From JBFLYZ01 sp040756415 (lineage in GTDB: Bacteria > Bacteroidota > Bacteroidia > JADZBD01), in contig JBFLYZ010000006.1 of NCBI GenBank assembly GCA_040756415.1, forward strand, positions 21,019-85,018: a stretch of DNA of 64,000 bases. Reading direction: 5' to 3'. Shown here in pieces: positions 56,983 through 64,000 of this stretch; positions within the stretch are counted from its first letter, which is position 1, and each line of letters begins with the position of its first letter. The translations under genes and the position numbers were made by a program. A model generated the notes under the pieces. It ran no database searches and was not told the origin of the DNA. It worked only from the letters and a program-made list of their open reading frames with translations.

Positions 56983-57675
56983 TCAGGCGGTGACCAGGCG
57001 CAGGATGGATTCGAAAAGGAAGCGCCCATCGGTGTTGCCCAGTTCGGGGTCGGCCGCTCGCTCGGGGTGAGGCATCATGCCGAAAACATTCTTTTTCTCA
57101 TTGCAGATGCCGGCTATGTTCTCTGCCGAGCCGTTCGGGTTGGATTCGGGCGTGATGCGGCCCTCTGCATCGCAATACCGGAACAGGATCTGGCCGTTTT
57201 CATTCATCTTCTTAAGCGCGGCCGCATCGTTAAAGTAGTTCCCTTCCCCGTGCGCAATGGGTATCCTGAGGGCCTTATCCCTGGGGATGGCCGAGGTAAT
57301 AAGCGTATCGCTGTTCTGCGACCGGATGAACACATTTTTGCAGATGAACTTCCGCTCTATATTGTGCAGCAGGGCGCCCGGCACAAGACCGGCCTCGCAC
57401 AGGATCTGGAACCCGTTGCACACGCCAAACACGTATCCGCCCTTATCGGCAAACTCCATGACCTCGTTCATGATGGGAGAGAAACGGGCTATGGCGCCTG
57501 AGCGCAGGTAATCGCCATAGGAAAACCCGCCCGGCAGCACGATAAAATCGCAATTCTTCAGGTTATGGTCCTTGTGCCAGAGCTCAGCAACTTCCTGCCC
57601 CATCAAATTGCGCAGTACGTAGATCATATCCTGGTCGCAGTTGGACCCCGGGAAAACAACAACACCGAACTTCAT
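56983..57675 (-). CDS. purQ: Phosphoribosylformylglycinamidine synthase subunit I
   Basis: 230 residues. Glutaminase subunit of FGAM synthase in purine synthesis (small PurQ form, partner of PurL/PurS). Seen: VVFPGSNCDQDMIYVLR, PGGFSYGDYLRSGAIARFSP, nucleophile FGVCNGFQIL and the catalytic His/Glu in GMMPHPERAADPELG. Full length. 10 bp after the DUF6427-like gene on the same strand. purL and purS are not in the window. Confidence 0.96.
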   Translation of the reverse strand: MKFGVVVFPGSNCDQDMIYVLRNLMGQEVAELWHKDHNLKNCDFIVLPGGFSYGDYLRSGAIARFSPIMNEVMEFADKGGYVFGVCNGFQILCEAGLVPGALLHNIERKFICKNVFIRSQNSDTLITSAIPRDKALRIPIAHGEGNYFNDAAALKKMNENGQILFRYCDAEGRITPESNPNGSAENIAGICNEKKNVFGMMPHPERAADPELGNTDGRFLFESILRLVTA

Positions 57676-57685
57676 TTCTTTGGTC

Positions 57686-58684
57686 TTATTTCAGGTTCAA
57701 AAATACGAAAATTTGCTCTTCGAAATACCCGGCAGCGATCATGGCCACGATGCACCAGATCAGGAATTCAAGGAAGCCGGTCTTTTTGAGCTGCAGCGTC
57801 AGGTGCGAGAGCAGGAGAGAGGCGGGGATAGCAAAATCGGCAAAGCAGGCCTGCGCCTCGAAAGCATAGCCGATCAGCGCTGCGAAAAGGGTAAAAAGGA
57901 TAACGATGGAGTTGGTGTACTGCACGATAAGCAATTGAACCGATCGCCTGAAGAGGTAGTATAGCAGCGCGATGATGAACAGTCCCCAGAATGCGAACTC
58001 AATATACGCCTCTATGCTGCCGGTGAACAGGTAGGTAAAGCCTTTGAAGCTGAGCTCTTCGCGGATGATATAGGAGACCAGCATGAAGCGGTCGGTTAAA
58101 AAATAATAAGACAGGAAATAAATGAAGGGGACGAGGAAAGCAATGAGCGCGACCAGCATCTCGCGCAGGCTGGGTGTGCGCAGGATGACCAGGGCGATGA
58201 ATACCAGCAGTATGCAGACGGAGGAAGGCAGGAAGATCAGCCCGGTAAGCCCGGCCAGAAAGGCCGCGTTGAATATGTTCCGGTCGGCCGATTCCTTCTT
58301 ATATGTCCTGAAAAGCTGGTCGAAGATCAGCATGTAGATCAGGTTGAGCAGAATGAACTTGTTGAATTCCAGCAGGGCGGGCTTATAGCTCATAAAGAGC
58401 ACGTAGAAAAAGGAGGGGAGGTAGGATTTGGAGGGCAGCAACTGGTGGCGGTTGAGCATATAACCCAGCAGGTAGGCCGAAGCGAGCACCAGCAGGAAGG
58501 CCAGCGTCCGGTTGATCCAGATATACCGGCTTACATAAGCGGCAATGGCATCGTAAAGGGGCGATACCGGGTCATAATAGAACAGGCCGCTGACCGTGAA
58601 CGCAAAGGCCCAAAGAAAAAGACCCCACAGGGGCAGCTTCAGCAGGGATTCGGTACGGTAGGTTCTGAAAGTATCTATCAGCAT
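57686..58684 (-). CDS. DUF6427-like multipass membrane protein
   Basis: 332 residues with roughly nine hydrophobic helices and short loops: FAFTVSGLFYYDPVSPLYDA, KSYLPSFFYVLFMSYKPALL, NAAFLAGLTGLIFLPSSVCI and AFLVPFIYFLSYYFLTDRF. Matches my recollection of the Bacteroidota DUF6427 family, which sits next to DUF6341 and purine genes. Function unknown; a membrane enzyme or polysaccharide-related protein is possible. It lies between purQ and the divergent DUF6341-like gene. Confidence 0.75.
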   Translation of the reverse strand: MLIDTFRTYRTESLLKLPLWGLFLWAFAFTVSGLFYYDPVSPLYDAIAAYVSRYIWINRTLAFLLVLASAYLLGYMLNRHQLLPSKSYLPSFFYVLFMSYKPALLEFNKFILLNLIYMLIFDQLFRTYKKESADRNIFNAAFLAGLTGLIFLPSSVCILLVFIALVILRTPSLREMLVALIAFLVPFIYFLSYYFLTDRFMLVSYIIREELSFKGFTYLFTGSIEAYIEFAFWGLFIIALLYYLFRRSVQLLIVQYTNSIVILFTLFAALIGYAFEAQACFADFAIPASLLLSHLTLQLKKTGFLEFLIWCIVAMIAAGYFEEQIFVFLNLK

Positions 58685-58712
58685 TTACGGGAGCGGGTAT
58701 CCAAATATTTTT

Positions 58713-58720
58713 TATTTTTG
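58713..58720 (+). promoter_or_regulatory. -7 box (TATTTTTG) of the DUF6341-like gene
   Basis: Exact TAnnTTTG, 21 bases before ATG 58742, in the 57-bp divergent gap. The minus strand shows a near box (AATATTTG) for the DUF6427-like gene. Confidence 0.45.
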
Positions 58721-58741
58721 AGCCAGTTAAAAAGCTAGGCT

Positions 58742-58930
58742 ATGAATTTTACTGACTTCTGGGTTGCGCTGGGCAACATCTCCGAATGGTTCTTCCTGAA
58801 CGTGATGGAAACGCTAACCTGGTTACCCAACGCATTCTTCATCACAGCGGGCTCCGTGGCCTTCCTGATCTGGATGGGAATGATGGCGCGTTATAACAGG
58901 GAAGCTCGCGAGAACGGCACCCTGAAATAA
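58742..58930 (+). CDS. Small DUF6341-like membrane protein
   Basis: 62 residues. N-terminal amphipathic helix (MNFTDFWVALGNISEWFFLN), a single transmembrane helix (PNAFFITAGSVAFLIWMGMM) and a charged tail (RYNREARENGTLK). Resembles DUF6341-type small membrane proteins of Bacteroidota, which are often next to DUF6427 and purD. Too short for firm assignment, but it is preceded by a proper promoter box and starts cleanly. Convergent with purD 4 bp away. Confidence 0.75.
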   Translation: MNFTDFWVALGNISEWFFLNVMETLTWLPNAFFITAGSVAFLIWMGMMARYNREARENGTLK

Positions 58931-58934
58931 AACC

Positions 58935-60209
58935 TCAGCTCACCAGGTCCCTGCCGATATCCCTTCGGTAATATTTTTTTTCGTACTGTATCTTTTCCGC
59001 ATTGTCGAACGATCTTTCCAGGGCCTCTTGCATGCTTTGGCCAAAGGAGGTAATGGCAAGCACACGCCCCCCGCTGGTCAGCGTTTTCCCTGACGCCTGC
59101 GCGGTGCCCGCATGAAACACCGTGCTGCCTTCCGCCTCATCCAGCCCCCTTATCTCTTTCCCCTTTTCATAGTCACCCGGGTAGCCTCCCGATACCAGAA
59201 CAACGGTAGCGGCATAGCGGGGGTCCGTTTCCAGGTGCAGGGCGTTTAGCTTGCCGGTGGCAGCGGCCTCGAGCAGATCGAGCAGGTCGGTCTTCAGGCG
59301 CGGGATGACCACCTCCGTTTCGGGATCGCCCATGCGGCAATTGTACTCGATCACGAAGGGGTCGCCATTTACGTTCATCAGGCCTATGAAGATAAACCCT
59401 TTGTAGGTGATCCCTTCTTTTTTCAATCCCTCCATGGTGGGGATAACGATGCGCTCCTCCACCTTTTTCAGAAAGGCATCATCGGCAAAAGGCACGGGCG
59501 ATACGGCTCCCATACCACCGGTGTTTGGCCCCGTGTCGCCTTCGCCAACGCGCTTGTAGTCTTTGGCTGAAGGCAGCAGCTTGTAGGATATGCCATCGGA
59601 AAGAACAAACACGGAGAGCTCGATCCCTTTCAGGAACTCTTCGATCACCACTTTGGAAGAGGCGCTGCCGAACTTGCCGGACAACATTTCTTCCAGCTCT
59701 TTTTCCGCTTCTTCGAGCGTATGGGGAATGATCACGCCCTTGCCGGCCGCCAGCCCGTCAGCTTTCAGCACGTAGGGCGGAGAGAGCTGGCGCAAAAATT
59801 CCCGGCCTTCGGCCAGCGTTTCGCGGCCAAAGGTACGGTAGCGGGCGGTGGGTATTCCATGCCGCTGCATGAACTGCTTTGAAAAATCCTTGCTGCCTTC
59901 CAGTTGCGCGCCATCCTTTCCGGGGCCGATGAGCAGCACATCCTTCAGCAGCGGATCTGCCCGGAAGAAATCGCGTATGCCTTTGACCAGCGGATCCTCG
60001 GGACCCACCACCACCATGCGGACCGCGTTTTCAAGAACGAACTTCCTGATGGACTCAAAATCGGTTACCGCTATGTTCACATTGCTGCCGCACTGCGCGG
60101 TGCCCGCATTGCCGGGCGCTATAAAAAGGCGGGTAAGTTTTTTGCTCTGTGCGATCTTCCACGCAAAAGCGTGCTCCCTTCCCCCAGAACCGAGTACCAG
60201 TACATTCAT
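58935..60209 (-). CDS. purD: Phosphoribosylamine-glycine ligase
   Basis: 424 residues, full length. GARS: ligates glycine to phosphoribosylamine, second step of purine synthesis. Seen: NVLVLGSGGREHAFAWKIA, PGNAGTAQCG, ADGLAAGKGVIIPHT (ATP-grasp), PNTGGMGAVSPVP, EYNCRMGDPETEVVIPRL and a C-terminal GARS-C region. It is a purine partner to purQ nearby but is transcribed separately, with the DUF6341/6427-like pair between them. Confidence 0.97.
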   Translation of the reverse strand: MNVLVLGSGGREHAFAWKIAQSKKLTRLFIAPGNAGTAQCGSNVNIAVTDFESIRKFVLENAVRMVVVGPEDPLVKGIRDFFRADPLLKDVLLIGPGKDGAQLEGSKDFSKQFMQRHGIPTARYRTFGRETLAEGREFLRQLSPPYVLKADGLAAGKGVIIPHTLEEAEKELEEMLSGKFGSASSKVVIEEFLKGIELSVFVLSDGISYKLLPSAKDYKRVGEGDTGPNTGGMGAVSPVPFADDAFLKKVEERIVIPTMEGLKKEGITYKGFIFIGLMNVNGDPFVIEYNCRMGDPETEVVIPRLKTDLLDLLEAAATGKLNALHLETDPRYAATVVLVSGGYPGDYEKGKEIRGLDEAEGSTVFHAGTAQASGKTLTSGGRVLAITSFGQSMQEALERSFDNAEKIQYEKKYYRRDIGRDLVS

Positions 60210-60290
60210 AAATCAAAAACAGCGTTGGATACAAAGAAAAGAATAAAATCTATCCTGACGGAAGGAGAAAAATCAACAAGAGCAAGGCGC

Positions 60291-60902
60291 TTAAAAGCGG
60301 ATGACCAGCCCGGTGTTGGCAATGTTGGTGCCATAGCCGCCTTCCAGGTAAATGCCGAAGTTCTGGAAGGGGTAGATATTGAGCCCGAGCTGGAAGGACC
60401 AGGCTATGCCGCTTTGGTTGGGCTCGAAATAGTTGTTGTCGCCAAAGGGAATACTGTTCAGGATGTGGTACCCGAACATGCCGGTGGCGTAGGGGTCGAG
60501 CCATACGTAGTTGCGGCCCAGGTAAATATGATAACTTGCGCGCAGCAGCACCGAGGTAGACTTATAGTCGAACCCGTTCTTGTTCTGCGGATCGGTATTG
60601 TCCTTCACTTCCACGCGTGCGTTGAAATGATTGATCATGGCGCCAATGCTGATATCGTTGGTCATGCCATAGTCAGCGCGCACATTGTACGGCAGTTTGG
60701 AATGCTCGATGGTCACTTCTCCGAACTGCAGGTAATCGTTGCCGTGCGGGTACTGCAGCCCGCCAATGCCAATTCCGCCACCGAAAGTGAACTGCCCTTT
60801 GGAATGCGCGTTGCGCAGGCGGGTACGGTCATTTCCCGGCCCGGCCCAGGCATGGACAGCCAGGATGCCGGATAAGATAAAGACGATGGTTGTTTTTTTC
60901 AT
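60291..60902 (-). CDS. Outer-membrane beta-barrel protein
   Basis: 203 residues. Signal peptide (MKKTTIVFILSGILAVHAWA), then eight or so amphipathic beta-strands: GQFTFGGGIGIGGLQYPHG, YNVRADYGMTNDISIGAMIN, YKSTSVLLRASYHIYLG, GIAWSFQLGLNIYPFQNFGI and a C-terminal aromatic strand (NTGLVIRF). Typical small barrel of the porin/OmpW type; ligand unknown. It is separated from the upstream Omp28-like gene by a strong terminator. Confidence 0.85.
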   Translation of the reverse strand: MKKTTIVFILSGILAVHAWAGPGNDRTRLRNAHSKGQFTFGGGIGIGGLQYPHGNDYLQFGEVTIEHSKLPYNVRADYGMTNDISIGAMINHFNARVEVKDNTDPQNKNGFDYKSTSVLLRASYHIYLGRNYVWLDPYATGMFGYHILNSIPFGDNNYFEPNQSGIAWSFQLGLNIYPFQNFGIYLEGGYGTNIANTGLVIRF

Positions 60903-60917
60903 AAGCGAGATACCAAT

Positions 60918-60949
60918 AAAAAAAGGAGCCTGACTGGACTCCTTTTTTT
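60918..60949 (-). terminator. Terminator of the Omp28-like gene
   Basis: AAAAAAAGGAG (60918-60928) pairs exactly with CTCCTTTTTTT (60939-60949) across a 10-base loop; on the minus strand the Omp28-like stop lies 15 bases upstream. It may work in both directions. Confidence 0.82.
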
Positions 60950-60964
60950 CCGGTCTGACCGGGA

Positions 60965-61723
60965 TTATTGTTGTGCGGCCACGTTGCAGTTCATAACCTC
61001 TACGCCACGGTTGTTCTCCATTTTGTAGATAACGGCAACATAACGCATTTTCATCGCATCATTATAGTTGGTTCCCTGGGTGCCCAGGTTGTAAACCATG
61101 GTGTAATCCTTTTTCTCTCCCTTGGCCATATTGGCTATAGGCATGCCCCATACCAGGTTATTGGCCGCACCGCGGTAAACATGGTCGCGGGTCTCGCCCG
61201 GGTTGCCGCTCACTGCCGATACGTCCACACCGTCTTCTATGGCGTAAACAGCCACGTTATACGTGCCGGAGATATCCTTGAAGGCCGCAAGGGTCATTTT
61301 GATGGTCACGTTATCGCCATTCAGGATGGGCTTCAGGCCCACGCCAATATCGGCCTTGGTGCCTATGGTGGCGGTAGCGCTGGATATGGCAATATCCTTC
61401 GTGGTGGTAGTGTCGAAAACGTTGTACGTGCCCTCGGTGTACGCGGGAATGCCGGAATAATTATACTGCCAGCTTATGTCCGTGGTGTTAGTCACATCCT
61501 GCAATACGGAAATGCCGATCACGGTATACTTGTTTTCGTTGTAGAAAGCGCGCAGCGCGGGCTCATGCGCATTGCAAATACCGCAGGTGGTAGACCCGAA
61601 CTTCAGCATCAGGGCCTTTCTTTCGGTAGATATGTTGTTGATCTCCGGGATCTCCGAGTTTTCCTTGGTGCAGGAGTTGAACGCCAGCGCGGCAACAACA
61701 ATAGCGGGTATCAGTTTTTTCAT
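60965..61723 (-). CDS. Omp28-related lipoprotein with thioredoxin-like motif
   Basis: 252 residues. Signal peptide with lipobox (LAFNSC|TKEN), then an Omp28-type domain: KALMLKFGSTTCGICNAHEP with a thioredoxin-like CxxC, TVIGISVLQDVTNTTDISW, and a C-terminal beta-sandwich (DNVTIKMTLAAFKDISGTYN, VAVIYKMENNRGVEVMNC). Omp28 proteins are outer-membrane or surface-exposed; some carry a T9SS tail, but I see none here. The role is unknown; the Cys pair suggests redox chemistry. Confidence 0.88.
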   Translation of the reverse strand: MKKLIPAIVVAALAFNSCTKENSEIPEINNISTERKALMLKFGSTTCGICNAHEPALRAFYNENKYTVIGISVLQDVTNTTDISWQYNYSGIPAYTEGTYNVFDTTTTKDIAISSATATIGTKADIGVGLKPILNGDNVTIKMTLAAFKDISGTYNVAVYAIEDGVDVSAVSGNPGETRDHVYRGAANNLVWGMPIANMAKGEKKDYTMVYNLGTQGTNYNDAMKMRYVAVIYKMENNRGVEVMNCNVAAQQ

Positions 61724-61746
61724 GGTAAGCGGTTTTTGTAACAGAA

Positions 61747-61754
61747 CAAATATA
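61747..61754 (-). promoter_or_regulatory. -7 box (TATATTTG) of the Omp28-like gene
   Basis: Exact TAnnTTTG on the minus strand, 23 bases before ATG 61723. Confidence 0.5.
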
Positions 61755-61901
61755 AAAGAAGATATCCTAACCTAAAATGCCTGTGGCCGACAAAATTCAC
61801 TCATTCTTATCAATCCCAAAGGCATAACAAAGACGGATTATTCTATGCTAAGGTTGCATGTATTTATATGATGCGTAAAGAAAAAGTACCTGGCCAGGGC
61901 A

Positions 61902-63419
61902 TTATAGGGGTATATTGCCATGTTTCTTCCTGGGAAGTCTATCTGCCTTATTTTCAAGCATTTTAAAGGCCGAAATGAGCTTTTCCCGGGTGTCTTCAGG
62001 CTTGATCACCTCATCAATATATCCTCTTTCTGCCGCCCGGTAAGGGTTGGCAAAGTGCTGGATATACTCCTCTTCCTTTTTTTTGAGGTCCTTCTCTCCC
62101 TTGAAAATGATCTCTACCGCTCCTTTGGCTCCCATCACCGCGATCTCGGCCGAGGGCCAGGCATAGTTCATATCGGCACCGATGTGCTTGCTGTTCATCA
62201 CGTCATAGGCCCCGCCATAGGCCTTGCGGGTAATGACGGTTACGCGCGGCACGGTGGCTTCGCAAAAGGCGTAGAGCAGCTTGGCACCGTTCGATATGAT
62301 GCCGTTCCACTCCTGGTCGGTGCCGGGCAGGAAGCCGGGCACATCTTCGAACACGAGCAGGGGAATATTGAAGCAATCGCAGAAGCGCACAAACCGCGCG
62401 GCTTTGGCCGATGAGTTGATATCGAGCACTCCGGCCAGGTGGGCGGGCTGGTTGGCCACGATCCCGATCGACCTGCCGGCCAGCCGCGCAAAGCCCACCA
62501 CGATGTTCTCCGCGAAGTTGCGGTGCACTTCAAAAAAAGAATCCGGATCAACCGTGCCCGCGATGACCTCGCGCATATCATATGGCTGGTTGGGATTGTC
62601 GGGCACTATGCCGTTGAGCGCGGGCCGCTTCTCGTTGGCGGGCGTATAATCCGCAGCGGGCGGCTCGTCTTCGCAGTTCTGAGGGATATAACTGAGCAAT
62701 TGCTTGATGTGATTGATGCATTCCATCTCATTGGCGCAGGAAAAATGCGTTACGCCCGATTTGGTGGAATGGGCCGATGCGCCTCCTAATTCCTCGCTGG
62801 TCACTTCTTCGTGCGTCACCGTTTTCACCACGTTGGGGCCGGTAACGAACATATAGGATGTATTCTCTACCATCAGGATGAAATCGGTGATGGCCGGTGA
62901 GTAAACAGCTCCTCCCGCGCAGGGGCCCATGATGGCCGAGATCTGCGGGATAACGCCCGATGCAAGGGTGTTGCGGTAAAATATATCGGCATAGCCGCCC
63001 AGCGATACCACCCCCTCCTGTATGCGTGCGCCACCGGAGTCGTTCAGCCCGATCACGGGCGCGCCATTTTTCATGGCCAGGTCCATGATGCGGCATATCT
63101 TCTCAGCGTGCGCCTCCGACAGCGAGCCCCCGAACACGGTAAAGTCCTGCGCAAAGACGTAGACCAGCCTTCCGTTTATCCTTCCGTACCCGGTCACCAC
63201 GCCATCGCCCAGGTATTTTTCCTTCTCCAGCCCGAACTCGGTGGCACGGTGGGTAACGAACATGCCTATTTCTTCAAAGCTGCCTTCATCGAGCAGGAAA
63301 TGCAGGCGCTCGCGCGCGGTGAGCTTACCTTTTTTATGCTGGCTTTCAATTCTTTTTTCTCCTCCGCCCAGGTGCGCTTCGCGGATCTTGTTCTCCAGTT
63401 CCTTGAATTTTTTATTCAT
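61902..63419 (-). CDS. Acyl-CoA carboxylase carboxyltransferase, beta subunit
   Basis: 505 residues. Carboxyltransferase (propionyl-CoA carboxylase beta/methylmalonyl-CoA decarboxylase alpha type). Two crotonase-like halves: LNDSGGARIQEGVVSLGGYA with acyl-CoA oxyanion glycines, MGPCAGGAVYSPAITDFIL, HTKSGVTHF-like HSTKSGVTHFSC, and DVPGFLPGTDQEWNGIISNG, ITRKAYGGAYDVMNSKHIG, AKGAVEIIF. Biotin carrier and biotin carboxylase partners are not in this window. It uses propionyl- or acetyl-type substrates; which one cannot be read. Starts 2 bases after the acetyltransferase stop. Confidence 0.95.
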   Translation of the reverse strand: MNKKFKELENKIREAHLGGGEKRIESQHKKGKLTARERLHFLLDEGSFEEIGMFVTHRATEFGLEKEKYLGDGVVTGYGRINGRLVYVFAQDFTVFGGSLSEAHAEKICRIMDLAMKNGAPVIGLNDSGGARIQEGVVSLGGYADIFYRNTLASGVIPQISAIMGPCAGGAVYSPAITDFILMVENTSYMFVTGPNVVKTVTHEEVTSEELGGASAHSTKSGVTHFSCANEMECINHIKQLLSYIPQNCEDEPPAADYTPANEKRPALNGIVPDNPNQPYDMREVIAGTVDPDSFFEVHRNFAENIVVGFARLAGRSIGIVANQPAHLAGVLDINSSAKAARFVRFCDCFNIPLLVFEDVPGFLPGTDQEWNGIISNGAKLLYAFCEATVPRVTVITRKAYGGAYDVMNSKHIGADMNYAWPSAEIAVMGAKGAVEIIFKGEKDLKKKEEEYIQHFANPYRAAERGYIDEVIKPEDTREKLISAFKMLENKADRLPRKKHGNIPL

Positions 63420-63421
63420 AC

Positions 63422-63955
63422 TTATCTGACTTTAGCGTATAACATCCCGTCTATATAACGGCCGTTTTTCAGGTAGGCTTTCCTGAGCCGGCCTTCCAGC
63501 CTGAAACCGCATCGCTCTACCAGCCGCATCGATGCAATATTAAAAGGAAAAATGGTAGCTTCTATGCGCGAAAGCTTCCTTTCTTCGAAGGCGAAGGAGC
63601 AAAACCGTTTCAGCACCGCGGTCATGATGCCCCGGCCGCGGTAAGGGCGCCCCAGCCAGTAGCCGATCTCATCCTTATGCGAACCTTTCCCGTATTTGCC
63701 CTGGAAACCTATTCCCCCTATCATTCTTCCCTGGCTGTCGCGTATGGCGAAGTTCATTTCCCTGCCATGCCGTGCCTTCAGGCCTTGGTTCAGACGCAGG
63801 AAAGCCAGGGCATCGGCCTTGCGGTAAGGATAGGGGATCATGAGTGTTCCCCGGTACAGGGCGCGGTCGTTGAGGTAGGTAAGCCAGCCGGAGATATCGT
63901 CTTTGGTATGCGGTGAAAGGCTGAGGTCTTTGCTGATCTGTATCGTTCGGGGCAT
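63422..63955 (-). CDS. GNAT N-acetyltransferase (RimJ/RimL-like)
   Basis: 177 residues. GNAT fold: DDISGWLTYLNDRALYRGTL near the N-terminus, GGIGFQGKYGKGSHKDEIGYW, acetyl-CoA loop in YRGRGIMTAVLKRF (R/QxxGxG/A region) and SRIEATIFPFNIASMRLVER with RCGFRLEGRLRKAYL at the end, as in ribosomal-protein-alanine acetyltransferases. The actual target is unknown. The ATG at 63955 follows a -7 box by four bases. Its stop is 2 bases before the carboxylase gene, so they are likely cotranscribed. Confidence 0.9.
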   Translation of the reverse strand: MPRTIQISKDLSLSPHTKDDISGWLTYLNDRALYRGTLMIPYPYRKADALAFLRLNQGLKARHGREMNFAIRDSQGRMIGGIGFQGKYGKGSHKDEIGYWLGRPYRGRGIMTAVLKRFCSFAFEERKLSRIEATIFPFNIASMRLVERCGFRLEGRLRKAYLKNGRYIDGMLYAKVR

Positions 63956-63959
63956 CAAT

Positions 63960-63967
63960 CAAAAGTA
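63960..63967 (-). promoter_or_regulatory. -7 box (TACTTTTG) of the acetyltransferase-carboxylase unit
   Basis: Exact TAnnTTTG on the minus strand ending four bases before ATG 63955, another very short leader. Confidence 0.48.
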
Positions 63968-64000
63968 GGAACAAATCGCGTATAAAAAAGCGATCCCGCT

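Overview
This window is chromosomal DNA from a member of the Bacteroidota. The evidence is a type IX secretion system (T9SS) cargo set (type A tails on three proteins, a gliding-motility-associated type B tail and SprB-like repeats on a fourth), a SusC-like TonB-dependent receptor with a carboxypeptidase-regulatory front domain, Bacteroidota families of unknown function (DUF4270, DUF4382, DUF6341/DUF6427-like), and repeated TAnnTTTG -7 promoter boxes in place of sigma70 -10 boxes. Coding density is high and intergenic spaces are short. There is no rRNA operon, CRISPR array, prophage, transposase or recognisable defence island. About 59 protein genes, one tRNA and one gene remnant can be supported.

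Layout. 1-3.6 kb: end of a fructosamine kinase, a small histidine-rich exported protein and a TonB receptor, probably a metal uptake pair. 3.6-6.3 kb: pth, an inserted four-helix-bundle gene between 13-bp inverted repeats, rplY and prs, all on the minus strand. 6.5-6.9 kb: tRNA-Leu(CAA) and a remnant of an exonuclease III gene. 7-12.8 kb: MBL hydrolase, DUF4382 lipoprotein, dCMP deaminase, S41 protease, small lipoprotein, superoxide dismutase, outer-membrane protein and TM2 protein. 12.9-16.9 kb: minus-strand unit of a single-domain glycogen-synthase-like protein, DUF4270 and glmS. 17-25.3 kb: panC, a T9SS propeller protein, panD, flippase-like protein, rfaE2, a GT-C glycosyltransferase and radA. 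25.3-31.6 kb: lipoproteins, the giant SprB/PKD T9SS type B protein and an OmpA protein. 31.7-38.8 kb: conserved hypothetical, peptide-binding lipoprotein, exonuclease III and a 1.2k-residue outer-membrane protein. 38.8-47.6 kb: tadA, rhodanese, DUF3592, M16 protease, bacilliredoxin, metzincin-like protease, gatC, plsC and trpS. 47.5-53.6 kb: an overlapping minus-strand operon of cystathionine gamma-synthase, an SDR and two tandem M43 proteases. 53.7-57 kb: ArsC-like, EamA, yicC, gmk and nadD. 57-64 kb: purQ, DUF6427/6341, purD, outer-membrane proteins, acyl-CoA carboxylase beta subunit and an acetyltransferase.

Functionally this is mostly core metabolism (purines, pantothenate, amino-sugar, NAD, translation) mixed with cell-surface genes. 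No complete new system stands out. The best leads are: the inverted-repeat-bounded four-helix-bundle gene inside an otherwise tight ribosomal gene string; an array of eleven helically phased A/T tracts upstream of the giant T9SS gene; a glycogen-synthase-like protein lacking its nucleotide-sugar motif; a recurring promoter layout in which the -7 box almost touches the start codon (probable leaderless mRNAs); two kinds of dispersed palindromic repeats; and two small genome scars (an exonuclease III remnant and a duplicated rhodanese tail). All functional statements are from reading the sequence and recalling families; no search was run.
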